From assembly GCF_003056345.1 (NCBI RefSeq), contig NZ_PYWB01000009.1:62001-126000 (forward strand): 64,000 bases of DNA, given 5' to 3'. Made by a program: the position numbers and the translations under genes. The notes beneath the pieces were generated by a model. The model worked only from the letters and a program-made list of their open reading frames with translations. It searched no databases and was not told the DNA's origin. This DNA is from Devosia submarina. GTDB taxonomy: Bacteria > Pseudomonadota > Alphaproteobacteria > Rhizobiales > Devosiaceae. This document shows positions 1 through 10,218 of this stretch, one piece after another. Positions within the stretch are counted from its first letter, which is position 1. Every line of letters begins with the position of its first letter.

Positions 1-372
1 ATTGTTCTGGATGATCCCCAATGGGGCGATGCGCCAGTCATGCTAACCGAGTTCGGGGGGCTGAGCTTCCTGCCCAAGCAGGGCGAGCGCTGGCATGGCT
101 ATTCAACGGTGGCTGATCCCGCCGAGTTCGAAGCGCGGCTCAACGACATCTTCACCGCCATTGCCGAAAGCCCGAGCCTGGCCGGCTATTGCTATACCCA
201 GCTCACCGATACCGAGCAGGAGGTCAATGGTCTGCTAACGGAGAGCCGCGAGCCCAAGCTGCCGTTTGAAACGCTGCGGGAGATCACGACAAAGCCATCG
301 GCGGGCCTGCCGCATGAGCAGATCGACAATGCTCGTCGGCTTGCACGCAAGGCTGCTGCCGGACAGGGCTGA
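1..372 (+). CDS. C-terminal part of a glycoside hydrolase family 2 protein (5' truncated by window edge)
   Basis: The frame is open from base 1 and ends at a TGA at 370-372, so 123 C-terminal residues are visible and the start lies outside. The segments LTEFGGLSF and GYCYTQLTDTEQEVNGLL resemble the end of the TIM barrel of GH2 enzymes (beta-galactosidase/beta-glucuronidase type), which hydrolyse beta-glycosides. The catalytic acid/base and the sandwich domains would be upstream. No signal peptide can be judged. It sits near the sugar ABC operon at 2.2-9.0 kb but is separated from it by a diguanylate cyclase gene. Assignment to GH2 is from motif recognition only. Confidence 0.7.
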   Translation: MVLDDPQWGDAPVMLTEFGGLSFLPKQGERWHGYSTVADPAEFEARLNDIFTAIAESPSLAGYCYTQLTDTEQEVNGLLTESREPKLPFETLREITTKPSAGLPHEQIDNARRLARKAAAGQG

Positions 373-495
373 CGCTCCTTGCTTGTTCCGCGCCTGCTCA
401 AAGCGGGCGCGGGATATCGGTCTATTCCATGACAATGCGGGCGGCCATTGATGGGAATTTTTTACCCTTCAATGGCATGATCGACCAACTGACCT

Positions 496-2193
496 GTGTT
501 GCAGATGGCCCGCGAAATCAAACCCCATATGGCTATATCGCCCGTGGCGCCGCCGAACGGTCCGCTCCAAAGCCTTGTTTCGCACCTGCCATATCCCGCG
601 GCGGTGATCGGCCGGCAGGGGCATGTGCTTGGGGCCAATGGGGGGTGGAAGAAGCTCAACGGCGCGCCGCCGGCTTGCCTTGAGGATATTGTTGATCCCG
701 ATGCAGCTGAACGGGTGAACGCCCTTTTGCAGGCAACGTCGGGGGAGCAAGCGAGTTTTGCCTGCCGGATCGGGGCGCCCGAGGGGCTGGGCGCGGGCCA
801 CGTGCTGTTGACGGCGGCGCGGCTTGTGGATGGGGAAGCCGACCTGGCGCTGGTCCAGCTGATGCCGCTCGATGCCGATGAAGCGGAACAGCGGGAGGTG
901 GCGCAGCGCGAAAGCCGCTGGAGCCATGCGCTGGAAGGGGCCGGGCAGGGCGTGTGGGATCATGATCTGATCCGCGACAAGGTCTACCACTCGCCGGCCT
1001 GGTACCGGATGCGCGGGTTCGAGTCGGGCGATAACATCGAGGCTGAGCTGGGTCCCTGGATCGAGCGGGTGCATCCCGACGACCGTCCGTTGATCGCCTC
1101 CTCCATCGAGCGGCAGGACAGGGGCGAATTGCGCTTCAATGCCTTTGAATATCGCGAGCGCCACCGCAATGGCAGCTGGATATGGATCCTGAGTCGCGGG
1201 CGGCCGGTGGAACGGCTACCCAATGGTGCCGTGGCGCGGATCGTGGGCACGGACACCGATATCACCGCGCTTAAGCAGATCGAAAGCCAGCTTGCCGATG
1301 AAAAGGAGCGCCTGCGCGTGACCCTGCAGGGCGTTGCCGATGGCATCATCGCGAGCGACGCCCAGGGCTATGTGACGTTTCTGAACCCCGCGGCGGAGGC
1401 GCTGACCGGTTGGAGCCTGTCCGAGGCAGTGGGCAAGCCCGCCGTCCAGGTGCTGACGCTTCTGCGCGATGACGGGTCCATTCCGCCATGCCCGGTTCTT
1501 GATTGCATCACGACAGGCGAAGCGCTTTCGGTGGATGACAGCAGCGTGCTGGTGCATGCCAGTGGGGACATACGGGATATCCGGCTGACGGCGTCGCCGC
1601 TCAAAAACAGCTCAGGCGCGCTGATGGGAGCGGTCGTTGTGTTTCAGGACATCACGCGCAGCCGCAATCTGCAGCGCGAACTGGCCCATTCAGCCAGCCA
1701 TGACCTCCTCACCGGCTTGCCGAACCGGGCGGCCTTTGACCAGGCGCTGCAGGGTGCAGCGGCGCTGGCCCGGGAAGAAAACCGGCAACACGCGCTTTGC
1801 TATATTGATCTCGATTATTTCAAGCAGGTCAACGACACGGCAGGGCATGCCGCGGGCGACGAATTGCTGAAACACATTGCCGACCTGATCCGCCAATCCT
1901 GCCGGAACGGGGATTTTGCAGCCCGCATCGGGGGCGATGAATTCGTGCTCCTGCTGCTCGATTGCTCCTTAGACGATGCGCGGATTGTCTGCGAAAAGCT
2001 GGTGCAGGCGATTTCCCAATTTGTGTTCACCTGGGAAGGGCAGAGCTTCACGGTGGGGGCGTCCGTGGGGATCACGGCCGTGACGTTTCGGGAGCCCTCC
2101 ACGTCCCAGCTCACCAAACAGGCCGATGCCGCGTGTTACGCCGCCAAGCGCGATGGTCGGGGGCGGGTCCGGCTGTTCGACGCGGCGGACTGA
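496..2193 (+). CDS. PAS-PAS-GGDEF diguanylate cyclase
   Basis: Makes cyclic di-GMP from two GTP. An N-terminal PAS-like part (about residues 15-120) is followed by a PAS with a PAC segment (about 135-255; YREHRNGSW-like core and GTDTDIT end), another PAS (about 265-395; NPAAEALTGW), and a GGDEF domain (about 405-565). The active-site GGDEF is at residues 479-483. An inhibitory-site RxxD (RNGD, 470-473) lies exactly five residues upstream, so product feedback is expected. There is no EAL domain, no transmembrane segment and no signal peptide, suggesting a cytosolic sensor-cyclase. The annotated start is GTG; ATG codons at 505 and 529 are alternatives. Confidence 0.88.
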   Translation: MLQMAREIKPHMAISPVAPPNGPLQSLVSHLPYPAAVIGRQGHVLGANGGWKKLNGAPPACLEDIVDPDAAERVNALLQATSGEQASFACRIGAPEGLGAGHVLLTAARLVDGEADLALVQLMPLDADEAEQREVAQRESRWSHALEGAGQGVWDHDLIRDKVYHSPAWYRMRGFESGDNIEAELGPWIERVHPDDRPLIASSIERQDRGELRFNAFEYRERHRNGSWIWILSRGRPVERLPNGAVARIVGTDTDITALKQIESQLADEKERLRVTLQGVADGIIASDAQGYVTFLNPAAEALTGWSLSEAVGKPAVQVLTLLRDDGSIPPCPVLDCITTGEALSVDDSSVLVHASGDIRDIRLTASPLKNSSGALMGAVVVFQDITRSRNLQRELAHSASHDLLTGLPNRAAFDQALQGAAALAREENRQHALCYIDLDYFKQVNDTAGHAAGDELLKHIADLIRQSCRNGDFAARIGGDEFVLLLLDCSLDDARIVCEKLVQAISQFVFTWEGQSFTVGASVGITAVTFREPSTSQLTKQADAACYAAKRDGRGRVRLFDAAD

Positions 2194-2200
2194 ACGGGGG

Positions 2201-3819
2201 TTATTCGTAGCAGGGATAGACGATCCCCGGCGATCGTCTCACCTGCCAGCAGCCGTCCTCAAAAACCAGTTCCTGGTTGGGCTCGATGGTGAACTCGATG
2301 ATCTTGCTATTGGTCTCTATCTGACCACTCTGCGGGCGTGCGGAAAGTGACAGGATGGCTCGCAACTGGCCGCGCCGATCGGTCACGAGGCGCAGGCCCG
2401 CGGGGAAGCGGTAGAGCTGGTTCCCGTCTCGATAAACGGTGCAATGGGTCGGTGTGTTGACCAGTTCAAACCCTGTGCCGTCCACCGTTCGGCCATAAGC
2501 GGTTTGGTGCTCTTCCTGGCGGTGGATGACCGATTTGGGGATAAGACCGGTGAACCAGAGCGTTCCATCGGAACGTGGCATGATGCCCGAAAGGCGCTCC
2601 ACGAAGTCCAGATAGCAGAGGATCGAAGGAGAATATTTCTCCGTGAACCCAGCCTTGCCCGTGAAGGGGTTCAGCGTCTGGGGGAAGGTTTCCATGTCAG
2701 CGAGTGCTGCAAGGATGGGCTGCATGACCCAGGTAAGCTCGGCATGGTGGCCATGATGCTCGAAGGCGTGGGGCGCCCGGATGATGCTGAGGAAATTGGA
2801 CGGGCCACCCCAGCTGTTGTGATCGAACGCCGGATCGAAACGGGGATCATCAAGGGCGATCGAGGTGAAGGGATATTTGGGGAAGAATTTGCGTGTGTTG
2901 AGCAGATAGCGACGCAGGGATGCGGCGAAGAACTCCGCGTCCCCGATTTCGCAGGCGAGGACGCGCAGCAGCACATCGGATTGGAGGCGGACGACCTGCC
3001 CATGCCGATCGCGGTCGTAGAAGAAGCCGTCTTCGGGGTGGAAACACTGCTGGTAGAGGGCTTGCTCTGTCTGCCCGGCCCTGTCGCTCCAGTTTTGCTC
3101 CGCGCCCAGCTCCCGGGCGATCAGTGCGAGATAGCGCCGCTGGCAAACAACATTGGCGGTGAGGTCCGGTGCGACAAAGGGCAGGATTGGATTGCTGGGG
3201 TCGGCCGTCGCGGCGTCATTGCCCAAGGGCGTGTCGGGGACATGCCAGAAGCGGGGGGAGAGATCGTGCCCCGTGTCATAGGTGCAAAAGGCTTCGACGG
3301 CGCCAGTGCCCAGCGTGTTGCGATAGCTGGCGAGCCAATCATCGTAGCGGCTCATGGCACGATACATCTGCCCTAGCCATTCGCGGCCGGGATTGTTGAG
3401 CCGGTAGTGGTTCCAGATACAGCGGGCGAGGGGAGTGACCAGCTGGATCTGCGAAAAGCCCGGGCCTTGCAGCGTGAGCTTATAGGGGATCAGCCCGTCT
3501 GCGCGCTGGTGGGTGGCAAAGGCCTCGTAAGTTGCGGTGGCAATGTCGGGCAGGAAGCGGGAGAGCAGTTCGGTGTTGATGGTGCCGGTGCTTTCGAGCC
3601 AGCAGCCATGATAGACGCCACCTTCATGCAGGATCGGCGTGTTGTCGACGGCGGGCTTGATGCAGTCGAAGAGTTCGCGCACGGCTTGGTAATAGCGGCT
3701 GGTATAGCGCTCGGAGCGTGCGACGAACCGCACGCCCGACTGCGCCCAGGCTTGCTGCAGGGGATTGCTGCCGAGTTCGTTGCGTATATCGATCCCGCGC
3801 AAGCGCTCAAGAAGATCGC

Positions 3820-3823
<4 letters not shown>
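2201..3823 (-). CDS. MGH1-like (six-hairpin, GH37/GH63-related) glycosidase
   Basis: A 540-residue cytosolic protein with no signal peptide. Sequence character (HEGGVYHGCWLESTG, YDTGHDLSPRFW, DHNSWGGPSNFL, HGHHAELTWVMQP) fits an alpha/alpha-toroid glycosidase of the MGH1/trehalase-like superfamily. It is the last gene of a leftward operon; its start overlaps the end of the ATPase gene by four bases (ATGA arrangement). The likely role is cleaving an oligosaccharide or glycoside after import by the neighbouring transporter. The substrate cannot be read from the sequence. Catalytic carboxylates were not assigned with confidence. Confidence 0.72.
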
Positions 3824-4896
<1,073 letters not shown>

Positions 4897-4907
4897 AAAC
4901 GTTTTCC

Positions 4908-5801
4908 TTACTTAAGGCCGCTCATGGCGATGCCACGGATTATAAGACGCTGGAAGACAACAAAGAACAGGATGATGGGCAGGATAGAAAGGATCGACAT
5001 GGCGAACATCGGGCCATATTGCGAAACGCTGTCCTGGCTCACGAACATGCGCAGGGCGAGGGGGACGGTGTAGTCCTTCATGTCGTTAAGATAAACCAGC
5101 GGCCCAAGGAAATCCTCCCAGGTCCAGATGAACGAGAAGATCGCGGCCGTGGCCATGGCGGGGAGCGAGAGCGGCATGATGATCGCCCAATAGATCTTGA
5201 AAGGCGAGCAGCCATCGATCATGGCGGCTTCATCGAGCTCGCGCGGCAATTGCCGGAAGAACTGGATCATCAGGAATATGAAGAAGGCATCGCCGGCAAG
5301 GAAACGCGGCACGATCAGGGGAAGATAGGTGTCCACCCAGCCGAGCTGCAGGAAGAGCAGATACTGGGGGATGAGCACCACATGATAGGGGATCATGAGA
5401 GTCATCATCATGAGGGCAAACCAGATCGTCTTGCCGCTGAATTCAAGGCGGGCAAAGGCGTAGGCTGCAAACGAGCACGAGATGACATTGCCGATGACCG
5501 AGAGGACGGTCACGACAGTGGAATTCCAGAAGAAGGTGGTGAAGCTCACGGGAAGAGCGTTCCAGCCCTGCCAGTAATTTTCCCATTCAAAGGTCGCGGG
5601 CCAGAGCGAGAGATCGCCAAAAATCTGGTTCTCGGGCTTGAGCGAACTCGAGAGCATCCAGAGGAGGGGATAGATCATGATCAGCGAGGTGATGATCAGG
5701 AAGATGTGCTTGAGCAGGCCCGCGCGGCGGGCGCGGCGCAGCTTGAGCGTGCGGTACTGGCTAGCTAGCGCTGAGGTGTTGCTGAGGGTCGCGTCAGTCA
5801 T
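4908..5801 (-). CDS. Carbohydrate ABC transporter permease, MalG-like
   Basis: A CUT1 inner-membrane permease of 297 residues with about six transmembrane helices, the first in LLKHIFLIITSLIMIYPLLW near residue 30. The EAA loop that docks the ATPase is visible as ELDEAAMIDGCSPFKIYWAIIMPLSLPA around residues 190-215. Its start lies three bases after the stop of the partner permease, indicating translational coupling. Together with that permease it forms the heterodimeric channel. Confidence 0.93.
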   Translation of the reverse strand: MTDATLSNTSALASQYRTLKLRRARRAGLLKHIFLIITSLIMIYPLLWMLSSSLKPENQIFGDLSLWPATFEWENYWQGWNALPVSFTTFFWNSTVVTVLSVIGNVISCSFAAYAFARLEFSGKTIWFALMMMTLMIPYHVVLIPQYLLFLQLGWVDTYLPLIVPRFLAGDAFFIFLMIQFFRQLPRELDEAAMIDGCSPFKIYWAIIMPLSLPAMATAAIFSFIWTWEDFLGPLVYLNDMKDYTVPLALRMFVSQDSVSQYGPMFAMSILSILPIILFFVVFQRLIIRGIAMSGLK

Positions 5802-5804
5802 GGC

Positions 5805-6698
5805 TCAGCCCCGCTCGTTTTCATAGTGGACCCAGTATTTGCTGGTCCAGAAGGCGATGGCGGTGAAAAGGGCGATGATGAGCAGAAGCACCCAGGCGAG
5901 CGCCGAGGCATAGCCCATGCGCAGGAACTGGAAGGCTTCATTGTAGAGATAGACGGTGAAGAACAGGAGCGAGTCCAGCGGTGCGCCCGCGCCGCCCGAG
6001 ATCACGAAGGCGCCCGAAAAGCTCTTGAAGGCCTCGATCATCTGCAGGACGAGATTGAAGAAAATGACGGGCGCCAGCAAAGGTACGGTGATGGCAAAGA
6101 ATTTGCGCACCGGGCCTGCCGCATCGATCTCGGCGGCTTCATAAAGATCGTTAGGGATGGCGCGCAGGCCGGCCAGGAAAATCAGCATGGGCGAGCCGAA
6201 CTGCCAGGCGGCCAGCACAATCAGCGTCCAGAGGGAATAGCGCGGATCGCTCAGCCAGTAAGGGCCATCGATGCCGAACCAGCGCACAACGGCGTTGATC
6301 ACGCCATTATAATCGAAGAGCTGCCGCCAAAGGATCGCAACGGCGATGGAGCCGCCCAGGATGGACGGCAGGTAGAACAGAGCCCGGTACCAGCCAATGG
6401 CGCGCACACCCTTGTCGAGCGCCATGGCAACGGCAAGGGCAAAAATCAGCTTGGCGGGCACCGAGATCACCACGAAGGTGAAGGTGACCTGCAGCGCCTT
6501 TTTGAACCGGTCGTCGAACTGGAACATATAGAAATAATTATCGAGCCCGATCCATTGGGGTGGGCGGACAATGTTGTACTTGGTGAAGCTGAGATAGAGC
6601 GAAGCCACGATCGGTCCCAGCGCGAGCAGGAAAAAGCCGATCAGCCAGGGTGCCAGAAAGGCGTAACCGGCAAAGTTGCGGCGAAAGAACTTTTCCAT
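5805..6698 (-). CDS. Carbohydrate ABC transporter permease, MalF-like
   Basis: A CUT1 permease of 297 residues beginning MEKFFRRNFAGYAFLAP with six predicted helices and an EAA-type loop (DLYEAAEIDAAGPVRKFFAITVPLLAP). The reading frame is open upstream to 6878, but that would run into the binding-protein gene. The ATG at 6698 is preceded by GGAG at a short distance and begins with a normal permease N-terminus, so it is preferred. It pairs with the MalG-like permease directly downstream. Confidence 0.92.
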   Translation of the reverse strand: MEKFFRRNFAGYAFLAPWLIGFFLLALGPIVASLYLSFTKYNIVRPPQWIGLDNYFYMFQFDDRFKKALQVTFTFVVISVPAKLIFALAVAMALDKGVRAIGWYRALFYLPSILGGSIAVAILWRQLFDYNGVINAVVRWFGIDGPYWLSDPRYSLWTLIVLAAWQFGSPMLIFLAGLRAIPNDLYEAAEIDAAGPVRKFFAITVPLLAPVIFFNLVLQMIEAFKSFSGAFVISGGAGAPLDSLLFFTVYLYNEAFQFLRMGYASALAWVLLLIIALFTAIAFWTSKYWVHYENERG

Positions 6699-6777
6699 GC
6701 GGCTCCAAAAGGCTTGTTGCAGATAGGCGAGCCGTGGCGCCACCCCAGGGAGTAATGGGCAGCGCCACGGTTCAGGG

Positions 6778-8079
6778 TTAAGCCCGGGCGAGGATCGCCT
6801 TGGCTTGAGCAAGGAAGTCGCTCGCGACTTCGGGTATGGAGCGCTCGCCGAGCAGGACCGAGACGGCCACGCGCTCAAAGGTCTGTTCCACCTCTGCCGA
6901 GCCGCTTGGCGGCGGCGCGGTCAGGGGCGCGGTCTTGCCTTGGATCGCATCAAAGAAGGCAACCGACACCGCTTCGGGCGGGGTGAGGCTCGACTGGAGC
7001 GCTGCGCGGACATCGCTGTTGGAGGGGATGCCGCGCTCAAGCCCCAGCACAGCCGTCATTTCCGGGTCATTGACGAAGGCGCTCATATAGGCGGTGGCCG
7101 CTTCAGGATTGCTGCTGTCGCGGCTGAGGCAAACGAATTGCGAGGGCTGGATCACCGAGCCCGGGATCATCTCGGGCGTATTAGGATACATGGCGGCGCC
7201 CAGCGGATCCTGCATCAGGCCTTGCGCGCCCACCAGTTGGTTGCTCCAGAGGTAGGAGGTCGCCGACTTGCCGGTGACGACGCCCAATTGGCTCAGTTCA
7301 GACACGCCAGCGAGCCCTGCAGACTCCGGCCCCGGAGGGGTGCCGCCTGCGTCGCGGATGCCTGCCCAGATGCTCCAATATTCCTCGACGATCTCCTGGG
7401 TCGGGCCAAAGGAGCCGTCTTCGTTGTAGAGATTGGCGCCCTTCTGGACGGTAAAATCGGAGAAGTTCTGGTAATCGGCGGTGTTGTCGTCCGTGCCGGG
7501 CACGCCTGTGGCATTCTTGATCTCGACGGCAATGCGCTTCAGGTCATCATAGGTATAGCCATAGGGGTCGAAGTTCTCGCCGACTTTGATCCCTGCCTCC
7601 TCGTAGAGGCGGGTGTTGTACATGGCCATGTGGGAATTGGCGCCGATGGAGAGGGCATAGAACTTGCCATCGACCGTGCCGGCCTGAATGGCGCTTTCGT
7701 CCATCTTGCTGATGTCGAGCGACTTGCCCACATAATCATCCAGCGGCACGACGGCGCCATTGGCGATGTATTCGAAGAGCACGCCATAGCCCTGCTGGAT
7801 CACATCGGGCATGTTGCCGCCGGCGATCTGGGTGGTGAGCTTGGTGAAGTAATCGGCAAAGCCCAGGGACTCACCGGACACCACCGTGCCGGGATTCTTT
7901 TGGTTATAAAGGTCGATTACCGCGAAGGTGCGCTTATCCCGCTCGGGATTGCCCCACCAGAAATGGCGGATGGCAATGTCCTGCGCAAAGGCACGACCAC
8001 CAAAGGCGGCAAGAACCGCGAGCGAGCCTGCCGTACCTGCTGCCCCTGTCATAAAGCGTCGGCGATTAAGAATGCTCAT
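6778..8079 (-). CDS. Extracellular solute-binding protein of a CUT1 sugar transporter
   Basis: A periplasmic binding protein of 433 residues that delivers a sugar ligand to the permeases. The N-terminus MSILNRRRFMTGAAGTAGSL carries a twin-arginine-like RRRFM motif, then a hydrophobic stretch and an AFA-Q cleavage site near residue 33, so export may use the Tat route. The mature start (QDIAIRHFWWGNPERDKR) fits family 1 solute-binding proteins. The ATG at 8079 is chosen because GGGAGG lies five bases upstream; an upstream in-frame start at 8100 lacks this. The ligand is unknown; the operon includes a glycosidase, so an oligosaccharide is plausible. Confidence 0.92.
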   Translation of the reverse strand: MSILNRRRFMTGAAGTAGSLAVLAAFGGRAFAQDIAIRHFWWGNPERDKRTFAVIDLYNQKNPGTVVSGESLGFADYFTKLTTQIAGGNMPDVIQQGYGVLFEYIANGAVVPLDDYVGKSLDISKMDESAIQAGTVDGKFYALSIGANSHMAMYNTRLYEEAGIKVGENFDPYGYTYDDLKRIAVEIKNATGVPGTDDNTADYQNFSDFTVQKGANLYNEDGSFGPTQEIVEEYWSIWAGIRDAGGTPPGPESAGLAGVSELSQLGVVTGKSATSYLWSNQLVGAQGLMQDPLGAAMYPNTPEMIPGSVIQPSQFVCLSRDSSNPEAATAYMSAFVNDPEMTAVLGLERGIPSNSDVRAALQSSLTPPEAVSVAFFDAIQGKTAPLTAPPPSGSAEVEQTFERVAVSVLLGERSIPEVASDFLAQAKAILARA

Positions 8080-8166
8080 GATGTCCTCCCGGTTGAGCAA
8101 ATTCTTTAGTTCAAGGCCGTCCTATTCCTCCGCGGGCGGCCTGCCTTCATGAATGTCGAACCTTCC

Positions 8167-9039
8167 TCAGGCTCGCGCCGCCAGCGGCGGCTGATGCGGC
8201 ATGACGATCCGGCGCTGCTCCGGCGTGAGCCGCGCCAGTAGTTCGGGGCTGGGCACGAAGCGGTGGCGGAAATAGCCCCAGCTTGGGCCATAGCGATAAA
8301 CCGTCATGCGGCGCTGGCCTTGGTTCACCCGTCGGGCGGCGCCATGCATGATGGCATCTACGAACATCAGGGCGTCGCCGGCTTTGAGATGCACCTCAAC
8401 CGCGCCTTCGATGCCATCGACCGAAGTCTGCTGGTCGCGCTGGTCCAGCGCGACAGTTTGCGGGTGGCGCAGATTGGATTTGTGGCTGCCGGGGATGACC
8501 ATGGTGGCGCCATCGCCGGGGCCGATATCGTTGAGCGCCACCAGCACATTGACCTGGCCGCAATGGAATTTGCCGGCATGAAAGCGATATTGGGTGCGGA
8601 TAGTGCCGACATGTCCGCCCGAATGGAGCCGCAGCGCCTGCCCCGGGCCGCGGATCGAGGCAAAGCACTCATCGATAAAGGCCGGGCCATGATGCCCGTC
8701 GAAATTCTCTGGATCATCGGAGCCGATGAAGTGGACGGCCTTGGGGAACCAGCTGGGATGGTCGATCATCCGCTCCCAAACGGGGCCAGCCTCATAAACC
8801 TGCTGCAGCAGGATGCCTTCCTGCCGCTTGGGGTCGTTGTAGAGATGCACATGGCCGTGCCAGCCATCGCCGACAAAATCCTGCACTTCGTCGAGCGTGC
8901 CGTTGCAGCTGGCGACCTCTTCGGCCGAGAGGGCGTTGGGTATGACGATGAAGCCGTTGAGATCGAACAAATAGCGTTCCATCTCGGTCGGGGCCTGCCC
9001 AACCGCGCTGCTGTTGTTCACCTTCATCCTCCCGCTCAC
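8167..9039 (-). CDS. Phytanoyl-CoA dioxygenase (PhyH) family protein
   Basis: A predicted Fe(II)/2-oxoglutarate oxygenase of 290 residues. The double-stranded beta-helix core is suggested by GDGATMVIPGSHKSN and, near the C-terminus, MHGAARRVNQGQRRMTVYRYGP, which would supply the distal iron histidine and the 2-oxoglutarate arginine. The proximal HxD could not be fixed by eye. It is the first gene of the leftward sugar-transport operon and ends 87 bases before the binding protein gene. The start is uncertain: GTG at 9039, or ATG at 9027 which has GGGAGG directly abutting it. The substrate is unknown; a modified sugar or small organic acid taken up by the operon is an inference. Confidence 0.78.
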   Translation of the reverse strand: MSGRMKVNNSSAVGQAPTEMERYLFDLNGFIVIPNALSAEEVASCNGTLDEVQDFVGDGWHGHVHLYNDPKRQEGILLQQVYEAGPVWERMIDHPSWFPKAVHFIGSDDPENFDGHHGPAFIDECFASIRGPGQALRLHSGGHVGTIRTQYRFHAGKFHCGQVNVLVALNDIGPGDGATMVIPGSHKSNLRHPQTVALDQRDQQTSVDGIEGAVEVHLKAGDALMFVDAIMHGAARRVNQGQRRMTVYRYGPSWGYFRHRFVPSPELLARLTPEQRRIVMPHQPPLAARA

Positions 9040-9100
9040 CTGCCGGTTCTGCCGGTGTTCAAATGCGGTGGCGAAGGGAAGAGCAACTGGGCCTTTCCAC

Positions 9101-9120
9101 CAACCGCGACCGCACGGTTG
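9101..9120. promoter_or_regulatory. Inverted repeat upstream of the PhyH/sugar operon
   Basis: CAACCG and CGGTTG form perfect six-base arms around an eight-base spacer, about 60 bases upstream of the PhyH gene. It could be an operator for the operon. No regulator gene is adjacent, and a chance occurrence in GC-rich DNA is possible. Confidence 0.25.
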
Positions 9121-9291
9121 AGTTCTTTGCGGGCCTCTCGGAAGGTCGATACGAGCATCTGTCCGTGCTTACCGGTCAAACAGAAGACGTACCGCGTAGC
9201 TCACGCTTAACCACATACCCTGGCTGGGCCAAAAGGGCCCATGACGTGTCTCCGGCCGTTCCCGAGAGGTTGTTCCCACTCAGATGCGGGG

Positions 9292-9320
9292 AGAATTGCC
9301 TGAACTACCATACTAGTCAA
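9292..9320 (-). promoter_or_regulatory. Possible sigma-70-like promoter for the PhyH/sugar operon
   Basis: Read leftward, TTGACT (9320-9315) and AATTCT (9297-9292) are separated by exactly 17 bases. The -35 is good and the -10 is poor. The element overlaps the end of the methyltransferase gene and would leave a leader of about 240 bases containing the inverted repeat at 9101-9120. Supported by spacing only. Confidence 0.25.
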
Positions 9321-9946
9321 GGGGCGACGTCTTCGCGCTTTCGCAGCAGGATCACATTGTCCAAAACGTGCCCGGACTTGCCTTGCTGCTCCGGCGCTCG
9401 TTCGTGCGCCTCGACCCGCACGCTTTCCCAGGAAGCGTCCAATTGGAGCGATGCCAGGGTTTGTTCCACCGTGTTGAAGGGGGTTGTTCCCCCATGTGAC
9501 GCCGGATCGGGAACGCTGTGTTCCAGAAGAAGAAAATAGCCCCCGTCCGCCACCGCCGCTGTCGCCTGTTGCAGCACCTTGTCGCGGGGAAAAGCAATGG
9601 GAGACTGGAAAAACAAGGCCGTCACGAGATCGAACCGGCCTCGGGGAAAGCTCTCTGCAAGATCATGCTGCTCAAAGCGCGCGCGCTCGGCTAGACCCAG
9701 CGACTGCGCGCGATCCCTCGCAACGTCCAACGCCGTCGCCGAGATATCAACGCCCAAAGCCTCCCAACCGCGGCTTGCGAGCCAAAGCACATCGTCCCCC
9801 CGGGAACAGCCCAGATCCAGCGAACGGCCAGGCGGCAAGGGTGGCAACAGCTCCACCAGCTTGGCAGTCGGCCGCCCGGACGGCGGCTTGCTCATTGCGC
9901 GATAGCGCTCTTCCCAGAATTGCTGATGGGTCTGATCGAGGGTCAC
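9317..9946 (-). CDS. Class I SAM-dependent methyltransferase (TehB/thiopurine-like)
   Basis: A 209-residue Rossmann methyltransferase. The SAM-binding motif I is LDLGCSRGDDVLWLA near residue 40, followed by an acidic residue after GVDIS. The 30 residues before it (FWEERYRAM) resemble small-molecule methyltransferases of the TehB/TPMT group. The methyl acceptor is unknown. It is monocistronic: the tRNA gene lies upstream and the sugar operon downstream. A large inverted repeat sits 26 bases upstream of the start and may control it. Confidence 0.8.
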   Translation of the reverse strand: MTLDQTHQQFWEERYRAMSKPPSGRPTAKLVELLPPLPPGRSLDLGCSRGDDVLWLASRGWEALGVDISATALDVARDRAQSLGLAERARFEQHDLAESFPRGRFDLVTALFFQSPIAFPRDKVLQQATAAVADGGYFLLLEHSVPDPASHGGTTPFNTVEQTLASLQLDASWESVRVEAHERAPEQQGKSGHVLDNVILLRKREDVAP

Positions 9947-9971
9947 GGCGGGCTCCTGAGCTTGAGCAGCA

Positions 9972-9998
9972 AGTTAGTATCATCAAAAGATACATACT
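9972..9998. promoter_or_regulatory. Candidate operator upstream of the methyltransferase gene
   Basis: AGTTAGTATC and GATACATACT are ten-base arms matching at eight positions, around a seven-base A-rich spacer, with a perfect GTATC/GATAC core. The element is 26 bases upstream of the ATG at 9946. The shape suits a dimeric winged-helix or TetR-type repressor. No regulator gene is next to it. Confidence 0.4.
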
Positions 9999-10080
9999 GG
10001 CTAAAGGAGCGTCAAGCTGTGCTGACCAGTGCGGTCGCTTGCTAGCGCGGTTCAGAGGGTTTGGGGACCAATTGCCGGAA

Positions 10081-10156
<76 letters not shown>

Positions 10157-10218
10157 GTTCCGACCCCATTGATATGAACAATTATTGCCGGCCCGGCAAG
10201 AGGCCGAGCGCTGGCGTG

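Noticed and set aside
9063..9539. A 158-codon rightward frame over the leader of the PhyH operon
   Set aside because: It runs antisense into the methyltransferase gene and shows no domain or start signal.
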